Assembly (NCBI GenBank): GCA_005777805.1
Contig: SXLG01000083.1
Coordinates: forward strand, 1 to 32,131
DNA length: 32,131 bases
DNA from: Pseudomonadota bacterium
Lineage (GTDB): Bacteria > Desulfobacterota > Binatia > UBA12015
Direction: 5' to 3'
A model generated the notes under the pieces. That model saw only the letters and a program-made list of their open reading frames with translations, did no database searches and was not told the DNA's origin. The translations under genes were made by a program, and so were the position numbers. How positions within the stretch are numbered: the first letter of the stretch is position 1; every line of letters starts with the position of its first letter. Of the stretch, positions 24,616 through 32,131 are shown in pieces.

Positions 24616-25518
24616 ATGGCAGAGATCCGATTGGATGGGCGCGTCGCCGTCATTACCGGAGCGGGCGGCGGGCTCGGCAAGACCTACGCGCTCGAGTTTG
24701 CCCGGCGTGGCGCAAAGGTGGTGGTCAACGACCTCGGCGGCCGGGCGGACGGCAGTGGCGCTGGGCATTCGATGGCTGACGTCTGTGTCGAGGAGATCCG
24801 GGCCGCGGGGGGCTCTGCCGTTGCCAACTACGATTCGGTCTCGACACCCGAGGGCGGTGCTGCGATCATCCAGAGCGCGGTCGATGCCTTCGGCCGGGTA
24901 GACAACGTGGTCAAAAACGCCGGCATCCTGCGCGACAAATCCTTCCTGAAACTCGAGCCACAGGATCTCGACGCCGTGCTCAAGGTTCATCTCGAGGGGG
25001 CGTTCTACGTCTCGCAGCCGGCCTTCCGCCTGATGAAGGACCAGGGCTACGGCCGCATTGTCTTCACCTCGTCGGCGGCGGGAATCTTCGGCAACTTTGG
25101 CCAGACCAACTACGGCGCGGCAAAGATGGGGCTGGTCGGGCTGATGCACGTGTTGGCGGTCGAGGGGGCCAAGTACGGAATCCGGTGCAACGCGATCGCC
25201 CCCACCGCGCGCACGCGCATGACCGAGGATCTGCTCGGCCCGCTTGCCGAATCGCTCGCCCCCGAGACCGTGACGCCGCTCGTGGTCTATCTCTGCTCCG
25301 AGGAGAGCGAGCTTACCCACGAGGTCTACTCGGTCGGCGGCGGCCGCTTCGCGCGCGTCTTTGTCGGCCTCACGCGCGGCTGGCTGGCGGGCAAAGCCAA
25401 GGTGGCCAGCGCCGAAGAGGTACGCGACCACATCGACCAGATCCGCGATCCGGAGGGATACACGATCCCGGCCGGCATCGGCGACGAGCTGCGCGCCATC
25501 GCCGCAGCCCTGCGCTGA
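24616..25518 (+). CDS. Short-chain dehydrogenase, MFE-2/3-hydroxyacyl-CoA dehydrogenase-like
   Basis: A 300-residue SDR. The NAD-binding loop is TGAGGGLG (14-21), the catalytic triad is visible as S152/S153, Y166 and K170 (NYGAAKMG), and the helix has VHLEGAF as in the dehydrogenase part of peroxisomal multifunctional enzyme type 2 (HSD17B4). That subgroup oxidises (3R)-hydroxyacyl-CoA. The usual NNAG motif reads KNAG (100-103). The C-terminal 50 residues extend past the SDR core, as in MFE-2-like bacterial homologues. The start ATG 24616 has AGGGAG upstream. A 5-bp-stem hairpin (24546-24559) lies in the leader. Divergent from the kinase-like gene. It probably acts in acyl-CoA or steroid-type degradation. 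Confidence 0.88.
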   Translation: MAEIRLDGRVAVITGAGGGLGKTYALEFARRGAKVVVNDLGGRADGSGAGHSMADVCVEEIRAAGGSAVANYDSVSTPEGGAAIIQSAVDAFGRVDNVVKNAGILRDKSFLKLEPQDLDAVLKVHLEGAFYVSQPAFRLMKDQGYGRIVFTSSAAGIFGNFGQTNYGAAKMGLVGLMHVLAVEGAKYGIRCNAIAPTARTRMTEDLLGPLAESLAPETVTPLVVYLCSEESELTHEVYSVGGGRFARVFVGLTRGWLAGKAKVASAEEVRDHIDQIRDPEGYTIPAGIGDELRAIAAALR

Positions 25519-25552
25519 GAGGGCGTGAATTTTTCTCTGATTCCTGGTTCGA

Positions 25553-25591
25553 GCGGGGGCGGGGGGCAGATCGCCGCCGCCCCGCCTCCGC
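25553..25591 (+). other. GC-rich stem-loop after the SDR gene
   Basis: Twelve-base arms (GCGGGGGCGGGG at 25553-25564 and CCCCGCCTCCGC at 25580-25591) pair fully if one G-U is allowed, around a 15-base loop. No T-run follows, so it is not a classical intrinsic terminator. It may still attenuate or mark the end of the SDR transcript before the membrane-protein gene. Confidence 0.4.
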
Positions 25592-25637
25592 CACTCCCGC
25601 GTTCCCTCGGCTTGCGACTCGGCCGGCCTCGTGGTCG

Positions 25638-27761
25638 ATGAAGCCGATGTCGGTGGCCCAGGTCCGTGGCGGCTCCCTCTCCGCGAACAGGGGACGGGTT
25701 TCCGTCGTGTCCTGTGCTCTCGCCGCCGCCGCGGCGTATCTCTGTATTGCCCTCTTCCTCCTGCGCGGCGTGCTCGCCGATCCGACCCGGCTCCTGCCCT
25801 TCAACGGGCAGATCGACGAATCCTCGGCGTCGCTCGGTCACATGGACCAGTCAATGGTCGTGGCCGTCATCACGCGCAACGCCGACACGCTCTTCCACGC
25901 TCCGGCGACTTTGCGCGATGCCCCCGGGGCGTGTCACCCCCTGCCGGGAGCGTGGGTGCTCGGCGAGCATATGTTCGGCGAGGGACTGCTGATGGCGCTG
26001 CCCTGGGCGCTCACGGGCGATCCCGTGCTGGCCTACAACTTTCTCCTGCTGCTCACGTTGTGGATTCCAGGGCTGACGGCATTCGCGCTCGGGATGCGTT
26101 TCCTGCGCAGCCCACCCGCGGCCTTCGTGAGCGGACTGCTCTTCCAACTCGTGCCGGCGCGGATCATCGACGGCGGGCACCCCTATCTGCACGGGGATCT
26201 CTGGCTGCCGGTAGCACTGCTGGCACTGCACGACGTCTGTCGGCGGGCGCGCTGGCGCGACGGCCTGCTGCTCGGCGTGGCCACCGCACTCTGCGCGCTG
26301 GAGACGATCTACGTCTTGCTCGCAGCACTGCTCCAACTCGGCGTCTACGCGCTGCACCTCGCGCGTGGCACGCCGCGCCCGGGCCGTTCGCTGGCCCTGC
26401 TTGCCGCAGCCGGGGCGCTCTCGGGTGCGGTCGCGCTCTGGGTGCTCGGTCCCTACTTCGAGGCGCGGGCCGAGTGGGGGTTGCTCGCTGGACGGCAGAC
26501 GTTCTTCGTGCCGTGGTGGGTCTATTTGCCGGGCTACATCACCTTTCCCGGATTCGGCCTTCTCGCGCTGCTTGCCCTTGGCCTGCTCGACCGCCGGCAG
26601 GGCGCGCGAGAGATCGAGGGCGATGATCCCCGGCTCGCCCTGCTCGCCGGCACGGGGTTCGTGCTCTGGTGCACGACGACCGGGGTGCCGTTCCCCGGTC
26701 TCGGGGCCGAGATCCCGTCCCCGTTCCGTTTGCTGGCCGGGATTCTGCCTGGTCTGGATGCCGTGCGTAGCCTCTACGCCATGGGCAATGCGGCCTGGAT
26801 CGGGGCGTGTGTCGTCGCGGGCTACGGCGTGTTGTGGCTCGGGAGGATGGCCGGCGGTCGCACGGCGATGGCCGGTGTCCTGGCAGCTTGCGCGGTACTT
26901 GTCGTGCAGCTCGAGCCCCGGCTCGCGCGGTTCGCGTTCGGCGCACCACTCGACTTCCGGGTGTGGCAGGCCGCGCCCGCCCGCGACGAGATCGAACTGA
27001 CGCGTGCGAGCGGTCGCGCGGCCATCGTCGATCTGCCGATGCCCGCGCCCGGGGAGAGGTTGGCGCGGCTGCGCATGGCGCGACAGATGCTGCTCGCCGC
27101 CTATGGTCCGCGCCCGACAGCGGCTTGTTACAACTCGTTCGAGACGCCGCTTGCCGACCAGATATGGCAATTGACCAGGGCGCTGCCGGCATCGGGGGCG
27201 GTCGCGGCCCTGGGCGCGCTCGGCTTCGACACCGCCCTCTCGCACGGCGCACTCTGGTCGCCCCCCGAACGGCAGCGCTTCGAAGCCGAGGTTGCGGCTG
27301 GACCTTCGGTCGCGCCGCGGCTCGTAGCCGTGGGTAAGGCGGGCGCGGTCACGGCCTACCGGCTCGAGACGGCAGGAGCGGGCGCCGGGGCGACCACGTG
27401 GACAGACGACGTCGCCGTGCTCGCTCCGGCGGCCGAGCCCGAGTTCTCCGTGCCGCTCGCGGGGGGCTCCTTGCGGCTGGCGGTGCGTGTGATGGGCGAT
27501 GTCGCGTACCGCGCGAAGCGGATCGCTCCCGTTGCGGTGAGCCTGCGCTGGCGCGATGCAGAGGGCGTGGTCGCCGGCGAGGACCGTGTCCGTACGCTGC
27601 TGCCGATCGCGCTTGCTCCCGGCCTCACCAGCGAGATCACGGCCTGGGTCGTGCCGCCGCGCGCCGGCCAGTTCGTCCTCGAGCTTGCGCCGGTTGCGCA
27701 TCCGGACGTGGTCGTCGCGCGGGCGCGTGTGACCGCGGTCGCGCCGGCCGTAGAGCGGTGA
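25638..27761 (+). CDS. Polytopic membrane protein, GT-C glycosyltransferase-like
   Basis: A 707-residue protein. About ten hydrophobic segments span residues 22-430, followed by a soluble C-terminal part (about 430-707) of mixed alpha/beta character. The layout resembles bacterial GT-C-fold or YfhO-like membrane glycosyltransferases: one N-terminal helix, a long acidic first periplasmic loop (NGQIDES, MDQS), then AYNFLLLLTLW, AAFVSGLLFQLVPAR and an H-rich loop (GGHPYLHGD). This is a structural impression, and no catalytic motif is proven. Its stop overlaps the GTG of a sulfotransferase by four bases, so the two are translationally coupled and may build a sulfated glycan or lipid together. ATG 25638 is chosen, with ATG 25647 an alternative; ribosome sites are weak. 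The family name is uncertain. Confidence 0.65.
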   Translation: MKPMSVAQVRGGSLSANRGRVSVVSCALAAAAAYLCIALFLLRGVLADPTRLLPFNGQIDESSASLGHMDQSMVVAVITRNADTLFHAPATLRDAPGACHPLPGAWVLGEHMFGEGLLMALPWALTGDPVLAYNFLLLLTLWIPGLTAFALGMRFLRSPPAAFVSGLLFQLVPARIIDGGHPYLHGDLWLPVALLALHDVCRRARWRDGLLLGVATALCALETIYVLLAALLQLGVYALHLARGTPRPGRSLALLAAAGALSGAVALWVLGPYFEARAEWGLLAGRQTFFVPWWVYLPGYITFPGFGLLALLALGLLDRRQGAREIEGDDPRLALLAGTGFVLWCTTTGVPFPGLGAEIPSPFRLLAGILPGLDAVRSLYAMGNAAWIGACVVAGYGVLWLGRMAGGRTAMAGVLAACAVLVVQLEPRLARFAFGAPLDFRVWQAAPARDEIELTRASGRAAIVDLPMPAPGERLARLRMARQMLLAAYGPRPTAACYNSFETPLADQIWQLTRALPASGAVAALGALGFDTALSHGALWSPPERQRFEAEVAAGPSVAPRLVAVGKAGAVTAYRLETAGAGAGATTWTDDVAVLAPAAEPEFSVPLAGGSLRLAVRVMGDVAYRAKRIAPVAVSLRWRDAEGVVAGEDRVRTLLPIALAPGLTSEITAWVVPPRAGQFVLELAPVAHPDVVVARARVTAVAPAVER

Positions 27762-28630
27762 AATCGCGTCTCCCGGTGCCCTTCGTGGTGGGCGTGCCGC
27801 GCTCGGGGACGACCTTGCTGCGGCTTCTGCTCGATGCACATCCCCGGCTCGCGATCCCGCCCGAGACCGCCTTCATCCCGATGCTCGTGCGCGAGCACGG
27901 GCCGGGGCCGCTCGATCCCGGTCGTTTTGTCGAGCTGGTCGCGGGCTTCGAGACCTGGCCCGATTTCCATCTGGCGCGGGAGACGCTGGCGAGCCGGCTC
28001 GAGTTGCTGGCCGGCGCCACTCTCGGCGATGGTCTGCGTGCTTTCTACGCGCTCTACGCCGAGCGCCGTGGCAAGCAGCGTTTTGGGGACAAGACGCCGG
28101 ACTACGGGCTCGCGATCGATTCGATCGCGCATCTCCTGCCCGAGGCGCGCTTTCTGCACATCATCCGCGACCCGCGCGCGGTCGCGGCCTCGGTGCGTCA
28201 TCTATGGTTTTCACCGTCGCGCAATCTGTCGGAGATCGCCGCCGACTGGGTGCGCCGGATTCAGACGACGCGCGAACAGGCGGGGGCGAGAGCGTCGACC
28301 TACGAGCTGCGCTACGAGGATCTACTGGCCGATCCCGAGTCGATGCTGCGCGAGATCTGCGCTTTCATCGACCTCGACTTCGATCCACAGATGCTGGCCG
28401 CGCATCACGCGGCGGCGGCCCGGCTCGACGAGCACGAGGGGCGCTGGCGCCCCGATGGCACGCTGGTCATCAGCAAGGCCGACCGGCTGGCCGCGCAACG
28501 TCGCGTGACGGGGCCGCCCAATCTCGCGCGGGCCGAGGCCTGGCGGACGGAACTCGGGGCCGACGAGCAGGCCCTGGTCGCGGCGGCCGCGGGTCCGCTG
28601 CTGCGCGCGCTGGGGTATCCCGAACGCTGA
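27758..28630 (+). CDS. PAPS-dependent sulfotransferase family protein
   Basis: A 290-residue sulfotransferase (Sulfotransfer_3-like). The 5'-phosphosulfate-binding loop is GVPRSGTTLL (12-21), the GDKTPDY segment is at 110-116, and the 3'-phosphate-binding motif is IRDPRAVAASVRH (136-148). These are the hallmarks of PAPS-using enzymes and of related stf-domain proteins. It transfers sulfate to a hydroxyl on an unknown acceptor, probably at the cytoplasmic face since there is no signal peptide. The GTG start at 27758 overlaps the upstream membrane-protein stop (GTGA). Homology begins by residue 7, so the start is well supported. Some members of the fold lack transferase activity. Confidence 0.87.
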   Translation: MKSRLPVPFVVGVPRSGTTLLRLLLDAHPRLAIPPETAFIPMLVREHGPGPLDPGRFVELVAGFETWPDFHLARETLASRLELLAGATLGDGLRAFYALYAERRGKQRFGDKTPDYGLAIDSIAHLLPEARFLHIIRDPRAVAASVRHLWFSPSRNLSEIAADWVRRIQTTREQAGARASTYELRYEDLLADPESMLREICAFIDLDFDPQMLAAHHAAAARLDEHEGRWRPDGTLVISKADRLAAQRRVTGPPNLARAEAWRTELGADEQALVAAAAGPLLRALGYPER

Positions 28631-28781
28631 GATCGGCCCGCCGTGCGGGTGCGGCGGATTGGCGCTCCGTCAATCAAATCGGTGCTCCGGCGCTCGCGAG
28701 GCCGCTTCCGCATCGGGCGTGCAGGGTCGGTCACGGTGCCCCGCATCGAGCGTGCGACGCCGCGGCGTCCACCGTTCGGCC

Positions 28782-29735
28782 TCACTCGGGTACGTCGGTG
28801 TTGCGGGCAGGATCGTCGGCCGGCGCGCGGGGCGGGTTCTTTCGCCAGTCGAGGGCGACCCCGCAGGCGGCCCGCGCGTCGCCCTCGGGCACGATGGCGA
28901 CCGCGGTGTGGAAGCATGCCTCCGGGCCGTCCTCCGCCGTGACGCGAGCCTCGCGGCGGAAGCGGCCGCCGCGGAAACAGGGCTTGCGGTAGAGAATGCG
29001 GGCTCGGGCCTCCCAGAACTCCTGCAACGGTGCCAATTCCACGAGGGCCTGCGCCGCTGCCTGCTGGGCGAGCCGGACGTATTCCATGCCATTGACGTGA
29101 CGATTGGCGTCGGTCTGGGCGTAGTGGAAGGCCAGTGGTGTCGAGTCGCGGAAGAGGGCGAGCCACTCGGGCTGCGCGCCCGCTTGATCGTGCCTGGGCA
29201 AGTCGCCCGAGGGAGTCGCGTCGAGCACGTCTTCGAGCGAGGGCAGGTCGAGCACGCGATCGGGCCGCTCGCCGAGGCCGTAGGCGGCCGGCAACTCGGT
29301 CACCCGCCGTCTTGCCGGGTTCGCGTGGTAGCGCGTGAAGAGATTGACGAAGCGTGCTGCGCCCAGTCGTCCCCGGCCGGGCTGGCTGAGCTCGTAGAAG
29401 CCCTCGCGCGCGAGTCCGCGCAACGCACCGCTCGCGTCGAGGACCCGTGCCAGCCGGGCACGGCCGCTCACCCGGATCGGGGCGGCCAGATCGACACGGG
29501 TTGCCGTCGCCTCGAGTTCGACCAGGACCAGTGGCGTGAAGATCGTGCGCTGGTCACCGAAGTCCGGCCGGCCCATCCGCGCGTGCCAGAGGCCGAAGTG
29601 GGCGCGCGCGGTGTAGTGGGGGATGGCCGCGAGCTTGAGAGTCAGATCCTCGCCCAGATCGGGGAAGTGCATCCGCTCGCTGCGCCGGACGCTGAATGTC
29701 GCGTCGGCGGGGTTGTCGCGGGGGGCTTTGGCCAT
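28782..29735 (-). CDS. Double-hotdog thioesterase-like protein
   Basis: A 317-residue cytoplasmic protein. The C-terminal half has FHYAQTDANRHVN (203-215), a hotdog thioesterase active-site segment like the D-x-N-x-H-V-N of acyl-ACP and 4-hydroxybenzoyl-CoA thioesterases. The N-terminal half (about 30-150), with YTARAHFGLW, is probably a first hotdog lacking that motif. Two tandem hotdogs are usual for FatA/FatB-type enzymes. Hydrolysis of an acyl-CoA or acyl-ACP is likely. It is convergent with the sulfotransferase and divergent from the acyl-CoA dehydrogenase pair. ATG 29735 lacks a clear ribosome site. Confidence 0.65.
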   Translation of the reverse strand: MAKAPRDNPADATFSVRRSERMHFPDLGEDLTLKLAAIPHYTARAHFGLWHARMGRPDFGDQRTIFTPLVLVELEATATRVDLAAPIRVSGRARLARVLDASGALRGLAREGFYELSQPGRGRLGAARFVNLFTRYHANPARRRVTELPAAYGLGERPDRVLDLPSLEDVLDATPSGDLPRHDQAGAQPEWLALFRDSTPLAFHYAQTDANRHVNGMEYVRLAQQAAAQALVELAPLQEFWEARARILYRKPCFRGGRFRREARVTAEDGPEACFHTAVAIVPEGDARAACGVALDWRKNPPRAPADDPARNTDVPE

Positions 29736-29844
29736 TTCCGGCCCAGGCTAACAGGCCACCTCGGGGCCGGCCCCGTTGCATTCGGTTTCTGCCATGCCAA
29801 AAGCGAACTCCGCTTCGTATTTCCTGTCTGCTTGCGGAGGGTCG

Positions 29845-30960
29845 ATGAATCTCGAGTTCTCGGACGATCAGAAGTTCATCCAAAAGAGTGCCCGCGAATA
29901 CCTCGAAGCCAACTGTGGCCTCGATGTTTGTCGGCGCGTGCTCGAATCTGACGCGCCTTACGCCGACCAACTGTGGCGAGGGGTCGCGGAGATGGGCTGG
30001 CTCGGTGCGGCCGTGCCCGAGAGCTACGGCGGCAGCGGCATGGGCCAGCTCGAACTGGTGCTGATCGCCCAGGAGATCGGCCGGGCGCTGGCGCCGCTGC
30101 CCTTCGCCTCATCGGTCTACCTCGCTACCGAGGCGCTGCTGCTCTACGGCAGCGAGGAGCAGAAGAAGCGCTGGCTGCCCCGGCTCGCCTCGGGCGACGC
30201 GATCGGCACCTTCGCCCTGCACGAGGGCCTCGGCGATCCGGCGCTCGGGGATATGGCTGTGCGCTTCGATGGCGGCACGCTCACCGGCGAGAAGTCTCCC
30301 GTAAGCGACGGCGACATCGCCCACGTGGCGATTGTGCTGGCCCGCGACGGCGCGTCGCACTCACTGGTGTTGGCTGATCTCGCGGGATCCGGAGTGACGC
30401 GCAGCAAGCTCGCCTCGTTCGATCCCAGCCGCTCGCAGGCGCGGCTCACCTTCGCCGGTGCCCGGGCCGAGGTGCTGGGGCAGGCCGGCAAGGGCATCGC
30501 ACTGACCGAGCGCGTGCTCGATCGGGCCGCAGTGCTGATGGGTTTCGAGCAGATCGGCGGAGCCGAGCGCGCGCTCGACTTGACGCGCGAGTACACGCTC
30601 GGTCGCTACGCTTTCGGGCGCCCGGTGGCTTCGTTTCAGGTCATCAAGCACCGTATGGCCGACTGGTACGCACGCAACCAGGTGGCCCTCTCGAACGGCT
30701 ACTGGGCGGCGTGGGCGCTCAGTACGGGCAGCCCCGAGCTGGCGCTGGCGGCCTGCAACGTCCGGGTTGCCGCCAGCGAGGCGTTCCTCATCGGCAGTCA
30801 GGACATGATCCAGATGCACGGCGGGGTGGGCTTCACCTGGGAGTTCGATTGCCATCTCTTCTACCGCCGCGCTCAGGTGCTGGCACTGGCGCTGGGTAGT
30901 GCGAGTGCGTGGCGCGAGAAGTTGGTGCAACGCATCGAGAGCACGAATCACGCCGCTTAG
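29845..30960 (+). CDS. Acyl-CoA dehydrogenase, first of a tandem pair
   Basis: A 371-residue acyl-CoA dehydrogenase-fold protein. An N-terminal helical domain runs to about residue 115 (YGGSGMGQLEL, LLLYGSEEQKKRWLP). A reduced middle beta-domain follows (about 116-205), which lacks the canonical SEP-x-x-GSD flavin/substrate strand. The C-terminal helices carry RYAFGRPVASFQVIKH and the FAD-contact motif QMHGGVGFTWE. Such shortened members often pair with a full-length dehydrogenase as heterotetramers (actinobacterial FadE pairs in steroid side-chain oxidation). The adjacent full-length gene 40 bases downstream fits that. The start ATG 29845 has GGAGGG upstream; an earlier in-frame ATG at 29776 has no homology. 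Confidence 0.88.
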   Translation: MNLEFSDDQKFIQKSAREYLEANCGLDVCRRVLESDAPYADQLWRGVAEMGWLGAAVPESYGGSGMGQLELVLIAQEIGRALAPLPFASSVYLATEALLLYGSEEQKKRWLPRLASGDAIGTFALHEGLGDPALGDMAVRFDGGTLTGEKSPVSDGDIAHVAIVLARDGASHSLVLADLAGSGVTRSKLASFDPSRSQARLTFAGARAEVLGQAGKGIALTERVLDRAAVLMGFEQIGGAERALDLTREYTLGRYAFGRPVASFQVIKHRMADWYARNQVALSNGYWAAWALSTGSPELALAACNVRVAASEAFLIGSQDMIQMHGGVGFTWEFDCHLFYRRAQVLALALGSASAWREKLVQRIESTNHAA

Positions 30961-31000
30961 GTTCGGTCGCCGAACGCATCCACAGGCAGGAGACGCCATC

Positions 31001-32131
31001 ATGGATTTCGAAGATACCCCCGAAGAAGTCGCCTTCCGCAAGCGTTGCCGTGCCTGGCTCGAGGCCAACGCCAAGCCGCTCGATCCGAGCGCGCCGGCCG
31101 CAGCCGCGCTGGCCGAACGCGAGGATCCAGAGCTGGTGGCAACCAGCAAGGCCTGGCAGGCGAAGAAGTTCGATCAGGGCTGGGCGGTGCTGACCTGGCC
31201 CAAGGAGTACGGCGGGCAGGGGCTCGGCCGGATGGAGTCGATCATCTGGGGCCAGGAGGAGGCGAAGTTCGACATTCCGCCGAACCTCTACGTCATCGGT
31301 CACGGTATGCTCGGCCCCACGATCATGGCGCACGGTACCGACGAGCAGAAAAAACGCTACGTGCGCGAGATGGCGCGCGGCGAGGAGATCTGGTGCCAGC
31401 TCTTCAGTGAACCGGCCGCCGGCTCCGACCTCGCCGGGCTGCGGACCTCGGCGGTGCGCGACGGCGACGACTGGGTCATCAACGGCCAGAAGATCTGGAG
31501 CACCGGTGCGCAGTGGTCGGATTGGGGCATGATCGTCACGCGCACCGACCCCAACCTGCCCAAGCACGAGGGCCTGACCTACTTCATCATCGACATGCGC
31601 AGCCCGGGCGTGGAGGTGCGGCCGATCAAGCAGATCAGCGGCGGCTCGGGCTTCAATGAAGTTTTCTTCAGCGATGTGCGCGTGCCCGACACCAACCGCC
31701 TCGGCGCGGTGGGTGAGGGCTGGCGGGTGGCGCTGACCACGCTGATGAACGAACGTGTCGCGATCGGCGCGGGCTCGGGTTCGGGTGCGATCCGCAAGCT
31801 CTTTGACGTGGCGCGTGCGGCGCGGCGCAACGGCCGTCCGGCGATCGAGGATGCCGGTGTCCGGCAGAAGCTCGCCGACTTCTACATCACCGCCAAGGGG
31901 CTCCAGTACACCGGCTACCGGACCCTATCGGCGTTGCTGCGCGGCGCCACGCCCGGCCCCGAGGGCTCGATCGGCAAGGCGATCGGCGCCCCGATGACCC
32001 AGCAGATGGCGGCGTTTGCGATGGAACTGCAGGGCCCGACCGGCGCATTGCTCGAGGAGAGCGTCGTGCCGGAGGGGGGATTCTGGCAGGAACTCTACCT
32101 GGGCACGCCGGGGATGCGCATCGCCGGCGGC
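31001..32131 (+). CDS. Acyl-CoA dehydrogenase, second of a tandem pair (cut by window end)
   Basis: At least 377 residues, running off the right edge with no stop. Full-length acyl-CoA dehydrogenase layout: N-terminal helices with WPKEYGGQGLGRMES, and a complete beta-domain with LFSEPAAGSDLAGLRT, NGQKIWSTGAQWSDW and FNEVFFSDVRVP. The C-terminal helices then follow, with LMNERVAIG and, near the edge, the AFAMELQGP segment at the usual QxxGxxG position. It oxidises acyl-CoA to 2-enoyl-CoA, passing electrons to ETF. AGGAG lies eight bases before ATG 31001. It lies 40 bases after the shorter partner, so the two are likely co-transcribed and form a heteromer. Confidence 0.92.
   Translation, partial: MDFEDTPEEVAFRKRCRAWLEANAKPLDPSAPAAAALAEREDPELVATSKAWQAKKFDQGWAVLTWPKEYGGQGLGRMESIIWGQEEAKFDIPPNLYVIGHGMLGPTIMAHGTDEQKKRYVREMARGEEIWCQLFSEPAAGSDLAGLRTSAVRDGDDWVINGQKIWSTGAQWSDWGMIVTRTDPNLPKHEGLTYFIIDMRSPGVEVRPIKQISGGSGFNEVFFSDVRVPDTNRLGAVGEGWRVALTTLMNERVAIGAGSGSGAIRKLFDVARAARRNGRPAIEDAGVRQKLADFYITAKGLQYTGYRTLSALLRGATPGPEGSIGKAIGAPMTQQMAAFAMELQGPTGALLEESVVPEGGFWQELYLGTPGMRIAGG

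Noticed and set aside
23605-25431. 608-codon minus-strand open frame that might supply the missing kinase ATPase domain
   Set aside because: It is a different frame, upstream and antisense to the SDR gene, without N/G boxes. It cannot complete the kinase.
25553-25591. Intrinsic terminator for the SDR gene
   Set aside because: The stem is strong but no T-run follows, so it is listed only as a stem-loop.
25851-27839. 662-codon minus-strand open frame
   Set aside because: Antisense to the polytopic membrane protein, with composition typical of GC-rich shadow frames.

Overview
The window is high-GC (roughly two thirds G+C by eye) chromosomal DNA from a Gram-negative (diderm) bacterium. The evidence is a GT9/LPS-heptosyltransferase-like gene, a beta-barrel-type exported protein, Tat and Sec signals, and glnS. 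Two secreted proteins are of a type I associate with uncultured 'deltaproteobacterial' soil lineages such as Candidatus Binatota: a beta-helix/thrombospondin-3 protein and a propeller with a characteristic cysteine-bearing C-terminal domain. That placement is an inference from memory and was not tested. No tRNA, rRNA, CRISPR array, insertion sequence or phage gene was seen.

Layout. 44-2761: secreted beta-helix + Ca-binding repeats + di-haem domain fusion. 3009-5308 (minus): outer-membrane-type protein with a textbook terminator, and a GT9 glycosyltransferase. 5427-8907: amidohydrolase-2 enzyme and a secreted seven-repeat propeller. 9004-10206 (minus): lipoyl synthase whose N-terminal coding region is a 57-bp tandem repeat. 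10519-19516: a nine-kilobase nitrate assimilation operon behind a sigma-54-like promoter. 19541-21560 (minus): GNAT acetyltransferase and a crotonase, separated by a repeat-bearing gap. 21719-23383: glnS. 23499-24395 (minus): a histidine kinase with no ATPase domain. 24616-28630: SDR dehydrogenase, then a translationally coupled polytopic membrane protein and sulfotransferase. 28782-29735 (minus): hotdog thioesterase-like protein. 29845 to the window end: two acyl-CoA dehydrogenases, the second cut by the window edge.

How the genes work together. The nitrate operon encodes a NarK-type transporter, a cytoplasmic NarB/NasA-type molybdenum nitrate reductase, and NirB/NirD for nitrite to ammonium. 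Unusually, it also carries a NarI-like four-histidine membrane protein with a zinc-ribbon tail, a 16-cysteine NarH/DmsB-like electron-transfer protein and a Tat-type Rieske protein. This suggests an assimilatory nitrate reductase fed from the membrane (quinone pool or periplasm) instead of directly from NAD(P)H or ferredoxin. I regard this module as the best candidate for an under-described system. The crotonase, SDR, thioesterase and paired acyl-CoA dehydrogenases point to acyl-CoA (lipid or steroid-like) metabolism.

Two structural oddities recur. Short tandem duplications sit exactly over translation starts, giving a five-step ladder of possible lipA start codons and a chain of GTGA-coupled tiny reading frames before the Rieske gene.
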